Shown here: one piece after another, positions 16,501-24,078 of the stretch | How the letters are laid out: each line of letters opens with the position of its first letter | Position numbering within the stretch: the stretch's first letter is position 1 | The notes under the pieces: model-generated | Seen by the model: the letters and a program-made list of their open reading frames with translations, nothing else | The model's database searches: none | Told to the model about the DNA's origin: nothing | Origin: Bradyrhizobium sp. CIAT3101 | GTDB taxonomy: Bacteria > Pseudomonadota > Alphaproteobacteria > Rhizobiales > Xanthobacteraceae | Assembly: GCF_029714945.1 (NCBI RefSeq) | Contig: NZ_CP121634.1 | Location: 5,787,001-5,851,000 of the forward strand | Length of the DNA stretch: 64,000 nucleotides | Direction of reading: 5' to 3' | Program-made: the position numbers and the translations under genes

Positions 16501-18491
16501 TTGTAGTTCACAGTTCCCGACAGGTTGGCGGCGTTGCCTGCCCCGTCGTTGATGATTCCGCCATTGAGGTTGAGCGCGGACACGATGAGATCAGCGGTAT
16601 TCTGCCCTGCCGCCACCGTGTAGCTGAAGGTAAGCGCAGTGCTGCCCGAGCCGCCGGTGTAGCTCGCCGTACCGCCGTCGTTGAGGGTGAGCGTCGGCGT
16701 GCCGCCGCTGGTGTTGACCGTCACCGCCTCGCTGAGGTTGACGGTCAATGTGACGACCTGGCCAGTGCTCAAATTTCCGCCGCCATTGGAGATGGCGGCG
16801 CCGGAGGCCACAATCGAGGCAATCGTCGGCGCCGTCGTGTCGATCTGCAGGACGCCGGCTGGATTGTAGTTGGTGGCCCCCGAGAGATTGGCGGCGTTGC
16901 CGCTGCCATCAGCGATCGTAGCGCCGTTGAGGTTGAGCGCGGAGACGATGAGGTCGGCGGTGTTCTGGCCCGCCGCCACCGTGTAGCTGAAGGTGAGCGC
17001 GTTGCTCCCCGAGCCGCCGGTGTAGCTCGCCGTACCACCGTCATTGAGGGTGATCGTCGGCGTGCCGCCGCTGGTGTTGACCGTCACGGCCGCGCTGAAA
17101 TTGACTGTCAACGTGACGAACTGGCCGGCGTTGAGATTGCCGGCACCGCTGGTGATGCCGGTGCCCGAGGCCGCGATCGAAGAAACCGTCGGGCCCGATG
17201 CGGAGTTCTGGATTGCAATCTGCGCGACCGCCGTTTGCCACCAGCCACTGGCGACGTATTCGTTCGAGATCCAGAACGAGTTCGGATTGTTCGGGTCGAC
17301 CGTCGCCGTAGAATAGGCGCCCCAGCGCTGCACGCTGGCCCCGTCACCCGCATTGAAGAAACCGGTACTCGCCTGATACAGGACCGGGGCGCTGAACGAG
17401 CCCACCGGATCGCCGCCGCCCTGGAAGACATAGTAGTCCGCCGGATACATGTTCGGGCCGCTGGCGGTGAAATTGATGATGACATCGCCTGCCGCGTCCA
17501 CCGCGATCGATGGATTGAACGTGGCCACACTGGTGCCGATTGCGGCGCCGGAAATGTCGCCCTGCGCCACGAGGGACGGAGAAGTGGGGTTGCTGACGTC
17601 GATCTTGAACCAATGGACTAGCGGCACGCTGGATCCGGTCGGCTTCATCTCGGCCACGGCATAGAGATAGCCGTTGGCATAGACCATGCTGGCAATCCGC
17701 TTATCACCGGCGTCGAGCAAAAGGGTCGTCCCCTGCTGCTGGGCGGTGTAGGTGCCGCCCTGGTCGATATTGCCGAGCGCGATGGTGCTGGTCGTACTGA
17801 ACGTGTTGGTGGCCTTGTCGTAGGTCTGCAAGGCAACGACGATCTGACCTCCGCTGGAGTAGTCGCTCGCGTAGTAAGTCTTGCCGTTGCCTGACGCCAC
17901 AGCGAAGATGCCCTGGGTCGACGGCATCACTTCGCTCGCGGTCACGCTCAACGTGCCGCCGCCGTAAATCCCGCCGCCCGCACCGGCCGTATCGCCGATG
18001 ATCCAGTTTTCCGTACCGGCATAACCGGACGCACTGAGATTGTATTGTGGAGCGGTGATGTAGACGTTCGAACCGTCGGTCGCCAACATCGGGCGATCAG
18101 AGCCGGTTGTCTGGCCACCGATCGTGACGGTCGTATTGAGCTGCGAGAAATACCAGCCGTCGTTCGGATTGGAATCCTTGGAGACCGCGATATCGATGTT
18201 CGTGGCAGTCCCGCCTGGCGCCAGGTACTGCATGATCACGACGAAACGCTGATTGACGCTGTCGTATATGACGCGCTGATCATAGAGGCCGCCGGTCGGC
18301 GATAGCGGCGAGAAGAAGCCGTAGACCGACTGCAGAACCGGCGATCCGCCGGTCAGGTTCGTCCATTCGATTCTCGATCCGTCGATCATCACGACATAGT
18401 TCGACCCGACGGCAAGACCGCTATGAGGCGGGGAGGTACTGGTGGTCGAAGGCCCGGAGAACGATGTCTGAATGCTTGAGGAGTAGCTCAC
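10587..18491 (-). CDS. Giant repeat protein: two ~430-aa modules, ten Ig-like repeats, embedded phosphoesterase domain
   Basis: About 2634 aa. From the N-terminus: module A (~430 aa, beta-propeller-like, with SDRPML and NPNSFWISNEY), seven ~121-aa repeats (TLTLNDGGTASYTGGSGS...), a second copy of the module, two more repeats, and a phosphoesterase domain of the acid phosphatase/phospholipase C type (about 12625-11870; VVVVEENKDDDE, VTWDENDND). One repeat, two further Ig-like domains and a unique tail ending in APHFHS follow. GTG at 18491 is chosen because AGGGAG stands 7 nt upstream; an ATG at 18551 would add 20 residues. There is no N-terminal signal peptide and no RTX nonapeptide. Export by one of the type I systems nearby, and a matrix or adhesin role, are inferred. 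Confidence 0.9.
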   Translation of the reverse strand: MSYSSSIQTSFSGPSTTSTSPPHSGLAVGSNYVVMIDGSRIEWTNLTGGSPVLQSVYGFFSPLSPTGGLYDQRVIYDSVNQRFVVIMQYLAPGGTATNIDIAVSKDSNPNDGWYFSQLNTTVTIGGQTTGSDRPMLATDGSNVYITAPQYNLSASGYAGTENWIIGDTAGAGGGIYGGGTLSVTASEVMPSTQGIFAVASGNGKTYYASDYSSGGQIVVALQTYDKATNTFSTTSTIALGNIDQGGTYTAQQQGTTLLLDAGDKRIASMVYANGYLYAVAEMKPTGSSVPLVHWFKIDVSNPTSPSLVAQGDISGAAIGTSVATFNPSIAVDAAGDVIINFTASGPNMYPADYYVFQGGGDPVGSFSAPVLYQASTGFFNAGDGASVQRWGAYSTATVDPNNPNSFWISNEYVASGWWQTAVAQIAIQNSASGPTVSSIAASGTGITSGAGNLNAGQFVTLTVNFSAAVTVNTSGGTPTITLNDGGTASYTGGSGSNALTFSYTVAAGQNTADLIVSALNLNGATIADGSGNAANLSGATNYNPAGVLQIDTTAPTIASIVASGAAISNGGGNLSTGQVVTLTVNLSEAVTVNTSGGTPTLTLNDGGTASYTGGSGSTALTFSYTVAAGQNTADLIVSALNLNGGIINDGAGNAANLSGTVNYNPAGTLQIDTTSPTIASIAATGTGITNGTGSVSTGAVVTLTVNLSEAVTVNTTGGTPTLTLNDGGTASYTGGSGSTALTFSYTVAAGQNTADLIVSTLNLNGGIINDGAGNPANLSGAVNYNPAGTLQIDTTSPTIASIAATGTGITNGTGSVSTGQVVTLTVNLSKAVTVNTTGGTPTLTLNDGGTASYTGGSGSAALTFSYTVAAGQNTADLIVSALNLNGAAINDGAGNAANLSGAVNYNPAGTLQIDTTAPTIASIAATGTGITNGTGSVSTGAVVTLTVNLSEAVTVNTTGGTPTLTLNDGGTASYTGGSGSAALTFSYTVAAGQNTADLIVSALNLNGAAINDGAGNAANLSGAVNYNPAGTLQIDTTSPTIASIAATGTGITNGTGSVSTGAVVTLTVNLSEAVTVNTTGGTPTLTLNDGGTASYTGGSGSAALTFSYTVAAGQNTADLIVSALSLNGAIINDGAGNAANLSGAVNYNPAGTLQIDTTAPTIASIAATGTGITNGSGSVSTGQVVTLTVNLSEAVTVNTTGGTPTLTLNDGGTASYTGGSGSAALTFSYTVAAGQTTSDLAISALNLNGAVISDGAGNAANLSGATNYNPTGTLQVNVTTSSTSSIQTLFAGPSNTSSYPPHNGLAVGPNYVVMIEGSRIEWTNLTGGSPTLKSVYSFFSPLSPTGGLYDQRIAYDSVNQRFVVIMQYLAPGGTATAIDIAVSKDSNPNDGWTFSQLNTTVTINGQSTGSDRPMLAVDGSNVYITAPQYGLSASAYAGTENWIIGDTAGAGGGIYGGGTLSLTASEIMPSTQGIFAVASGNNGKTYYASDFSSGGQIVVALQTYDKATNTFSTTSTVALGNIDQGGSYTVQQQGTSLLLDAVDNRIASMVYANGYLYAVAVMKPSGSSVPLVHWFKIDVSNPGAPALAAQGDISGASLGTNVATFDPSIAVDAAGDVIINFTASGPNMYPSDYYVFQAGGGAVGSFSAPILYQASTGFFNSGDGNSTQRWGLNSSATVDPNNPNSFWISNEYVASGWWQTAVAQISIQNSTSTGPTIASIAASGAGITNGAGNLNAGKLVTLTVNFSAAVTVNTSGGTPTLTLNDGGTASYTGGSGGTALTFSYTVAAGQNTPDLVISALNLNGASITDGSGNAAYLSGASNSNPAGVLQIDTTAPTIASIVASGSGITNGGGSVSTGQVVTLTVNLSEAVTVNTTGGAPTLTLNDGATANYTGGSGSTALTFSYTVAAGQTTSDLAISALNLNGALISDSAGNAATLSGATNYNPAGILQVNPTSGVPQYSHIVVVVEENKDDDEITGNTTEAPYINSLMAGGALLTSFFAETHPSQSNYYALYAGSTFGFSDDDPHSLPDPTLYTVLQGAGLTFRGYVDQTAGGSDPNHDPWISFPEARTVQTSFSTTFPALFPNGNYSSLPTVSFVIPSIGNDMHDGTIQQGDTWLQQNLDAYAQWALANNSLLIVTWDENDNDKAPNQIPTLLYGANVVPGNYDTTYNHYNLLSTILASYGLTGPNQAATAAPIQVFGNPAAGSAPRIVSMVVSGTGITNASGDLNAGKLVTLTLNFSAAVTVNTSGGTPMLALNDGGTATYVGGSGGTALTFNYVVAAGQNTADLVVSSFNLNGAAITDGGGNAANLSGATNYNPAGTLQIDTTAPTIAINTIAGNDIVNATEASAGFTLSGTTTDAEHAQAVTVNILNSASVIVNSYTSAVSSSNTWSVAVTSAQALALADGKYTVTANVSDAAGNAAPTATRALTIDEDKGPEIPTLTISSTSLTVNAGGSVALGITATPVDADDQLSLKISGLPSYESITAPAGNTVTSSLQSDGTYTWTITEGASTTGQPLTGLTLSSSYTGTDHPVATFTVTASNTTTGETGTSAAQTMTVIDPPVDSSGGGAVSSLAGPGIGWPQGHIDRLAALMDQFAAAGFRGGPSGPIPSAFQPQPGPENQFLAAPHFHS
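13352..14646 (-). repeat. Second copy of the large N-terminal module
   Basis: This segment codes for a ~430-residue module that repeats the N-terminal module (about 17196-18470) with only scattered substitutions. Both open with an SSIQT...FAGPS-type start and share LAVGxNYVVMI, LSPTGGLYDQR, GSDRPML and ISNEYVASGWWQTAVAQI. It is followed by Ig-like repeats, as is the first copy, so a module-plus-repeat block was duplicated inside the gene. Confidence 0.9.
14656..17195 (-). repeat. Seven tandem 363-bp coding repeats
   Basis: The landmark GGCGTGCCGCC recurs at 14881, 15244, 15607, 15970, 16333, 16696 and 17059, exactly 363 bp apart, so each unit codes for 121 residues. The inner units are nearly identical in DNA sequence while the edge units differ more, the usual sign of recombination or gene conversion within the array. 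Two more units (landmarks near 12853 and 13216, again 363 bp apart) and a single one (11731) lie further along the same gene. Confidence 0.95.
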
Positions 18492-18879
18492 GTTAATGCT
18501 CCCTCGGTCCGATTCTGCACATGTCTGAACATTCGCGCTGCCGCGGAACATTCAGCCGGACCGCGGCAGCACTCTCTGAAAATCTCAAGTCAAAATTTGG
18601 CGGGGCTTTGCAATCCAATTTCCCTCTCCGGATGCGCAAATGCGCATGCCGGACCCACAGATAGATGACTTCCGTCCGCCTTCGGCGCTAATGATGCCGC
18701 GGGCAGTTGCTTGATACAGCCCGGCGTGTCGTTGAGAATTTTTGTAGCAGGACGATCGACTATTCTGTCGACCCAAAGGGAGTACTCCTCCCTTCGGGTT
18801 CGAATGTCGGCCGCTTTTTCGTTGTGTTATCAGTAGCGCCAACGAGCGCGAGACACTGTGACGCAAGGGGCATTCGCCT
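18492..18879. promoter_or_regulatory. Region between glmS and the giant-protein gene, with a hairpin
   Basis: No gene is seen. A stem-loop at 18771-18799 pairs ACCCAAAGGGA with TCCCTTCGGGT (one mismatch, 7-nt loop) about 80 nt downstream of glmS and may be its terminator. The AT-richer stretch at about 18575-18600 lies just upstream of the giant gene and probably holds its promoter, but no clear -35/-10 consensus can be named. Confidence 0.45.
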
Positions 18880-20706
18880 CTATTCGACCGTCACAGATTT
18901 CGCGAGATTGCGTGGCTGGTCCACATCGGTGCCCATGATCACGGCCGTATGATAGGCGAGCAACTGGATTGGAACGGCGTAGACGATCGGCGCGAAGGTC
19001 GGCACCATGTCCGGCAGCAATATCGTGGCTTCGGGCTCGACGGCCGCCTCCGCCGCTCCCCTCGCATCCGTCATCAGAATGATCCTGCCACCGCGCGCGG
19101 CGACCTCCTGCATGTTCGACACGGTCTTTTCGAACACAGTGTCGAAGGGCGCGATGACCACGACAGGCATGTTCTCATCTATCAGGGCAATCGGACCGTG
19201 CTTCAGTTCGCCTGCGGCATAGCCTTCGGCGTGGATGTAGGAGATCTCCTTCAGCTTCAGCGCACCTTCGAGCGCCAGCGGATAGCTGGTGCCGCGGCCC
19301 AGATAAAGCACGTCCCGCGTTTTCGCGATGGTGCGAGCCAGCTTCTCGATCTGCGGTTCGCTGGCAATAGCTGCCGCCATCAATCGCGGCACTTCGATCA
19401 GCTCTCTGACCAGCCCCCTCTCCTCGCTCGCTGAGATCTCGCCGCGCGCCGCTCCGGCTGCGACCGCGAAGGCCGCGAGCGCCGTCAGTTGACACGTGAA
19501 GGCCTTGGTGGAGGCAACGCCGATTTCCGGACCAGCCAATGTCGGCAGCACGATTTCGCTCTCGCGCGCGATGGTGGACGTTGGAACGTTCACGACCGAG
19601 ACGGTGTGCGCCCCTTTCTCCTTGGCGTGGCGAAGTGCTGCCAGCGTGTCGGCGGTTTCGCCCGATTGCGAGATGAAGATCGCGAGATCGCCCTTGCGCA
19701 GCGGCGCTTCGCGATAGCGGAATTCGGAGGCAATATCGACATCGACCGGGATACGCGCCAGCTGTTCGATCCAGTATTTCGCAATGGCGCCAGCATAGCT
19801 TGCGGTGCCGCAGGCCGTGATCGTCGCGCGCCTCACGTCGCTGAAATGGAACGGCAGCTTGATCGGCAACGCCGCCCGCTCGGCGCCCATATCGACATAA
19901 TGCGCGAGCGTGCGGCCGACCACGTCCGGCTGCTCGCAAATCTCCTTGGCCATGAAATGGCGATAGTTGGCCTTGTCGGCGACAAACGACGCCCCACCCG
20001 TTTTCAGCACCTCGCGGGCAACGATCGCGCCGTTCGCGTCCCGGATCACCCCTTTCTCGCGCGACAGCACTACGCAATCGCCGTCCTCGAGATAGCTGAT
20101 GCCGTCGGCAAAGGGAGCGAGCGCAATCGCATCGGAACCGAGATAGGTCTCGCCCTTGCCGTACCCCACCGCCAGGGGCGAACCCCTGCGTGCTCCGATC
20201 AGAAGATCGCGATATCCGTTGAAAAGGAACACCAACGCGAAGGCGCCGCGCAACTGCGGCAACGACGCCCATACGGCTTCCTGAGGCGAATAGCCCATCA
20301 GCAGGTACGAATGAACGAGATGTACGACGACTTCCGTGTCCGTATCGCTCGCGAAGGTGGCGCCCTTCTCTTCCAGCGCCTGGCGCAGCTTCCGGAAATT
20401 CTCGATGATGCCATTGTGCACCACAGCAACACGCTCGGTCGCATGCGGATGGGCGTTGTGCTCGGTCGGCTTGCCGTGCGTGGCCCAGCGCGTGTGACCG
20501 ATTCCGGCATCACCGCCCAGTGGCTCGGCCAGCAGTCGCGCCTCGAGGTTTCTGAGCTTGCCTTCGGCTCGGCGGCGTTCGAGACGACCGTCATCGAGAG
20601 TTGCCACGCCCGTCGAGTCATACCCCCGATATTCGAGCCGCCTCAGTGAATCGACCAATCGCTCCGAGACCGCAGTTCGCCCTAGAATGCCGATGATTCC
20701 GCACAC
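18880..20706 (-). CDS. glmS: Glutamine--fructose-6-phosphate aminotransferase (isomerizing)
   Basis: A 608-aa enzyme making glucosamine 6-phosphate from fructose 6-phosphate and glutamine, the first step to UDP-GlcNAc. The N-terminal glutaminase begins CGIIGILGR with the nucleophile Cys after the initiator, followed by GHTRWATHG and the HNGIIENF motif. Two SIS domains follow (CGTASYAG, SQSGETADT), and the C-terminus ends PRNLAKSVTVE as in the family. The start is GTG at 20706, which places Cys at position 2 and has GGGAG upstream; longer starts would block the active site. Its position beside surface-sugar genes fits supply of amino-sugar precursor. Confidence 0.97.
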   Translation of the reverse strand: MCGIIGILGRTAVSERLVDSLRRLEYRGYDSTGVATLDDGRLERRRAEGKLRNLEARLLAEPLGGDAGIGHTRWATHGKPTEHNAHPHATERVAVVHNGIIENFRKLRQALEEKGATFASDTDTEVVVHLVHSYLLMGYSPQEAVWASLPQLRGAFALVFLFNGYRDLLIGARRGSPLAVGYGKGETYLGSDAIALAPFADGISYLEDGDCVVLSREKGVIRDANGAIVAREVLKTGGASFVADKANYRHFMAKEICEQPDVVGRTLAHYVDMGAERAALPIKLPFHFSDVRRATITACGTASYAGAIAKYWIEQLARIPVDVDIASEFRYREAPLRKGDLAIFISQSGETADTLAALRHAKEKGAHTVSVVNVPTSTIARESEIVLPTLAGPEIGVASTKAFTCQLTALAAFAVAAGAARGEISASEERGLVRELIEVPRLMAAAIASEPQIEKLARTIAKTRDVLYLGRGTSYPLALEGALKLKEISYIHAEGYAAGELKHGPIALIDENMPVVVIAPFDTVFEKTVSNMQEVAARGGRIILMTDARGAAEAAVEPEATILLPDMVPTFAPIVYAVPIQLLAYHTAVIMGTDVDQPRNLAKSVTVE

Positions 20707-21223
20707 GGTCAGATCTCCCAGCTCGCCGACAATCGAGACAACGCACGCGCAGGTGATCACGCCCAATACACTGCTATTGCACAAATGAGGTTGTCGAATC
20801 GGGGGAGCGCTCGCAGCAACCGCGGGTTACTCCGTCGGAGCTGCGCTTCCCGACGCAGCACCGAACGATTCAATCATTGTCGGTCGAACAGCATGCGCGA
20901 ACACACGAGGATGGATCGAATTGGCCGGACGACCTACCGGCGCAGTGCTGTCGATGCGAGGGGATCGCGGCCCCGGCGGGGGGCTAATAAGCAGGGGAGC
21001 CGGGGCCGCTGAACACGCCGCAGTGGGCAGTCACGGCGCCACTCGACCTTAGTCCGCAGGAAGCAGCTGTCCATGTCAACCAAGAGAATCCAGAGCGACC
21101 TTGGGGTACCCAACAATGATCATGGACGTGTAACGGCACCTTGTCGTAGGTCCATTCCGGGACACCACTGCTACGTCAGGTCTGGTTCGACCCCTGGGAT
21201 GCAACCGTTTTACGGGAGCGCCA
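20707..21223. other. Non-coding stretch upstream of glmS
   Basis: About 500 nt separate glmS from the next gene on the other strand. Open frames here are short and have no recognisable product. It must hold the glmS promoter and that of the small gene at 21224, but no motif can be assigned with confidence. Confidence 0.3.
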
Positions 21224-21460
21224 ATGCCTCGCTATTTCTTTCATGTCCACGATGGTGGCTCAGTGCCCGACGACCTCGGCGTGAACTTGCCGGATATCGA
21301 CGCCGCGAGGTCGGCGGCCATTGAGTTGAGCTGCGAGATTCTCAGCAGCGAGGTCATTGGGCCATTCCAGGAGCACCCATCCTGGCGGATCGAGGTGAGC
21401 AACAGCCCGGAGCTGACCAGCCTGCCCTTGTTCACACTTCACTTCTCGGTCACGGAATAG
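21224..21460 (+). CDS. Small DUF6894-family protein
   Basis: A 78-aa protein starting MPRYFFHVHDG, followed by the conserved pattern DDLGVNLPDIDAARSAAIEL. This is the hallmark of DUF6894, a family very common in Bradyrhizobium and relatives with no known function. GGGAG is placed normally ahead of the ATG. It stands alone and is convergent with the response regulator gene. Confidence 0.85.
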   Translation: MPRYFFHVHDGGSVPDDLGVNLPDIDAARSAAIELSCEILSSEVIGPFQEHPSWRIEVSNSPELTSLPLFTLHFSVTE

Positions 21461-21566
21461 CCGGCGGCAGCCACCCCGCCGGTTCGACAAGGCGCGCGCG
21501 ATCAGGCCCAGTTGACCCGCACGCGCTGCGGAGTGATCGCCCGAGGGGGATTTTCAGTGATCTTGG

Positions 21567-22226
21567 TTACTCGGATTCCGTTGACTTGACCGGGGTGCCC
21601 CAGTCGCTCTGCGAAATGGCCAACGCCGCGAGTGCGGTCCTGTTGCTGATCTCGAGCTTCTGGAAGATATGGTGAAGATGGACCTTGATTGTACCGTCAG
21701 CGATGTTCAGGCGGCGCCCGATCTCCTTGTTTGACAGTCCTTCCGAAACCAGACGAATGATCTGGCGCTCTCGATCCGTCAGCACGGTCAGCGCATTCTC
21801 CGAATTCGACGCCTGAGCCGCCGGCGCAATCTGATCTGTCGAAGATGGCGGCACGATTCTTACGCCGTTCGCGATTTGCCGCAAAGACTGCACCAGCGCG
21901 TCCGCCGAGGCCTCTTTCAGAATGACGCTGCAACCATCGAACGCATCGCTCAAGACGAGATCGCGATCTTCGGCAGGGACATAAAGCACCAGGCGTGTGC
22001 GGCTGCCTGCAGCCGCGCCAAAGGAATTCTTCAACGCGACCAGTTCGGGAATTGTTGGATCGAGAAGCGCGATATCGGGAGCCAAGGTTCGAATGGCCTC
22101 GATGCAGCTCGCGGCATCGCTGCAGGTCGCAACAATATCGAAGCCGCTTTCCGCACCAAGCACGGCGCTAAGACCTCGCAACAGCAGCGGATGCCGATCT
22201 GCGACCACTACGCTCGTACGACTCAT
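21567..22226 (-). CDS. NarL/FixJ-type response regulator
   Basis: A 219-aa two-domain regulator. The receiver domain (1-120) keeps an acidic residue (D10), the phosphoacceptor (ALLDPTIPE, D56) and the conserved Lys (VILKEAS). After a linker, the LuxR-type helix-turn-helix (about 148-210) reads LTDRERQIIRLVSEGLSNKE and continues through GTIKVHLHHIF. No histidine kinase is adjacent, so its partner is elsewhere. Its place next to the polysaccharide cluster suggests control of surface genes, which is inference. Confidence 0.92.
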   Translation of the reverse strand: MSRTSVVVADRHPLLLRGLSAVLGAESGFDIVATCSDAASCIEAIRTLAPDIALLDPTIPELVALKNSFGAAAGSRTRLVLYVPAEDRDLVLSDAFDGCSVILKEASADALVQSLRQIANGVRIVPPSSTDQIAPAAQASNSENALTVLTDRERQIIRLVSEGLSNKEIGRRLNIADGTIKVHLHHIFQKLEISNRTALAALAISQSDWGTPVKSTESE

Positions 22227-22965
22227 TGGGCGCTCCTTAATCAGTCGCTCCCCTTCATCAACACCTCGCGCCAGGCGCTGCCATTCATCTTGATGTTGAT
22301 GGGATTATCTCATCTGCAACAACTCAAGAAATCGCGACCCGGCAATGCAATACGCTTAAATCAATCAACCCATGAATGAACGCGCGCGGACTCTACAATC
22401 CATGATTCGCACGCGATAGCTTACGACAGACTTACGATCGCCGCGCCGAATTGCTGCCCGGAAGATTGCGGTGACCGATCGCCGCACTGCGAGTTGACGA
22501 CGAACACGCGCTCCAGCAATCATCAAAAGCGCCGGCATTCGGCTACCTCTGATAGACTAGTTCGCCTCCTTCAATCATACAACCATAAGGAGCCATATCG
22601 GCCGGTGCACGCCTTCGGAAAACTGGCAATGTGCAGGGACATATCCTCCCCGCAACACCCTCAGATTGCGTGAATCAAGCCCTGCGACGCCCGTAGTTTC
22701 CCCGGCCGCACCTATAACTAAGGATATATATTGTAATCGGTAATTCGCATCTAACCTTCACAAAAGTTTAACAAATTTGGAGGGCCCCAAACTACCGGCG
22801 ATATCGAAGGCTGAATAGCGCGCGAATGCGGTAAGCCGAACGGATCAAGAAAAGCGATTTAACTGATCGACCAGCCGGCCTGTTGGAGGGTGGCTGGGGA
22901 GGCTGGTGCACATCATTTCAATTTCTCATTGCAGTCGTATCATTGCGTATGTCGCGGAGGGTAAA
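22227..22965. promoter_or_regulatory. Long divergent promoter region between two LuxR-type regulators
   Basis: About 740 nt without a credible gene. The part at 22720-22795 is markedly AT-rich (ATATATATTG-like and AAAAGTTTAACAAATTT tracts) compared with the surroundings and is the likely promoter region of the rightward regulator. No tRNA, repeat or mobile element is visible. Confidence 0.4.
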
Positions 22966-23772
22966 ATGCGGAGGCGGCAATCTTGTGAAATCGTTCTTAT
23001 TGGAAGGAATATTCTGGTTAGAGAGGGAATTTCGCGGATCTTACATGCAGCGAATTTCCGGATCCTGCTATCAGTTTTGAGTGCGGATGAATTACCAAAC
23101 GCACTCCAGACACAGCAACTGCTGTTTCTCATCATCCACAACGGCGACAGTTTCGATGTCGCACTGGATCAGATACGTTGCGTCAAAGGTCGCTGCCCTG
23201 GCGCCCGGATAGCCATCGTATCCGATCACTATCGCCAGGACGAACTTGTCGTGGCGTATCGAGCCGGCGCCAGCGGTTATTTCGTCAATGTCAATTCTTG
23301 CGATGCATTCGTGAAGTCCATCGAGCTCGTGACTCTGGGCGAGACGGTCTTTCCACCGGCATTTCTTGAATTCGCCCTTGACGGCAATCATGAACGCGAA
23401 GCCGCGCCAATCAGCGATGAGGTGCACGACGTCGTGGCCTCAGCGCAGGCACCGCTTGCGCCGCACCTTTCTCCTCGCGAGAAGGCAATCCTGTCGTGTC
23501 TGATCGAGGGCAATTCCAACAAGTGCATCGCCCGAAAGATCGACATCGCAGAAGCAACCGTGAAAGTCCACGTCAAGGCGATCCTGCGCAAGATCCGGGT
23601 CCAGAACCGGACACAAGCGGCGATCTGGGGAATGAACAACGGGACTCTGGTGCACGCCGCAAATGGCCACACACTGCCCTCGATGATTTCCCAGCCCGCG
23701 AGCCTCATCGCCTTGCGAAGCGATCTGCGAACCCAAGTGAGCCGGGGCTCCGGCGCCGATGAACTCGGCTAA
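22966..23772 (+). CDS. LuxR-type regulator with degenerate receiver domain
   Basis: About 268 aa. The N-terminal half has the receiver fold, but the acidic pair is replaced (VLIGRN), the phosphoacceptor position is His or Asn (FLIIHNG, about residue 58) and the conserved Lys is Asn108 (GYFVN). The C-terminal helix-turn-helix is normal (LSPREKAILSCLIEGNSNKC... ATVKVHVKAI). The ATG at 22966 is preferred because GGAGGG lies directly upstream; an earlier ATG at 22906 is weaker. The first codons are AT-rich. Phosphorylation-independent regulation of the downstream polysaccharide genes is inferred. Confidence 0.88.
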   Translation: MRRRQSCEIVLIGRNILVREGISRILHAANFRILLSVLSADELPNALQTQQLLFLIIHNGDSFDVALDQIRCVKGRCPGARIAIVSDHYRQDELVVAYRAGASGYFVNVNSCDAFVKSIELVTLGETVFPPAFLEFALDGNHEREAAPISDEVHDVVASAQAPLAPHLSPREKAILSCLIEGNSNKCIARKIDIAEATVKVHVKAILRKIRVQNRTQAAIWGMNNGTLVHAANGHTLPSMISQPASLIALRSDLRTQVSRGSGADELG

Positions 23773-23775
23773 CAA

Positions 23776-23830
23776 GGATTAGTCCGCGCTGTCACCTCGT
23801 CGCAAACAACGAGCGATAACGGACTAATCC
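23776..23830 (+). terminator. Long inverted repeat directly after the regulator gene
   Basis: GGATTAGTCCG (23776-23786) is perfectly inverted as CGGACTAATCC (23820-23830), starting 3 nt after the stop codon. The 33 nt between hold further short complementary pieces (CTCGT/ACGAG). The transcript end would fold into a branched or extended hairpin, a candidate terminator or stabilising element. Confidence 0.5.
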
Positions 23831-23867
23831 CACGGCAGGCAACTCGTCGAACAGCTTGCGAAACGCC

Positions 23868-23904
23868 ACATACGCCACAGCAGCCCCGCTGCTGTGGCGT
23901 ATGT
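23868..23904. terminator. Perfect 16-bp stem-loop ahead of the polysaccharide cluster
   Basis: Positions 23868-23883 (ACATACGCCACAGCAG) pair perfectly with 23889-23904 around the 5-nt loop CCCCG. It is the strongest simple hairpin in the window. It lies about 95 nt after the regulator gene and 313 nt before the first biosynthetic gene, so it probably insulates the two units. Confidence 0.6.
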
Positions 23905-24078
23905 CTGTCGGCACTCATTTCAGCTTATTTTAAGCACTTATCGATGATTTTCGCTTGATTTACGCGAGCAGCGCGGGCCTGCGCGACTGCGCATCATTCA
24001 CCTTCGCATCTGCTGCGGCATTCAACATCCGAGTGCGATTGAGCTGAACCTGATCAGCCCACCCCAATCGTCTCATGC

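Noticed and set aside
14656..17195. Regularly spaced repeats as a CRISPR array
   Set aside because: The units are 363 bp, fully coding and without unique spacers; no cas genes are near.
14667..17621. A 984-codon open frame on the + strand through the tandem repeats
   Set aside because: It is exactly antisense to the repeat gene; its own repetition mirrors the 363-bp units, its composition is Arg/Gly/Val-rich, and it has no ribosome site or family resemblance.
18771..18815. GGGTTCGAAT resembling the T-arm of a tRNA
   Set aside because: The flanking bases do not form the T-stem, and no anticodon or acceptor stem can be drawn on either strand; the palindrome is better read as a simple hairpin.
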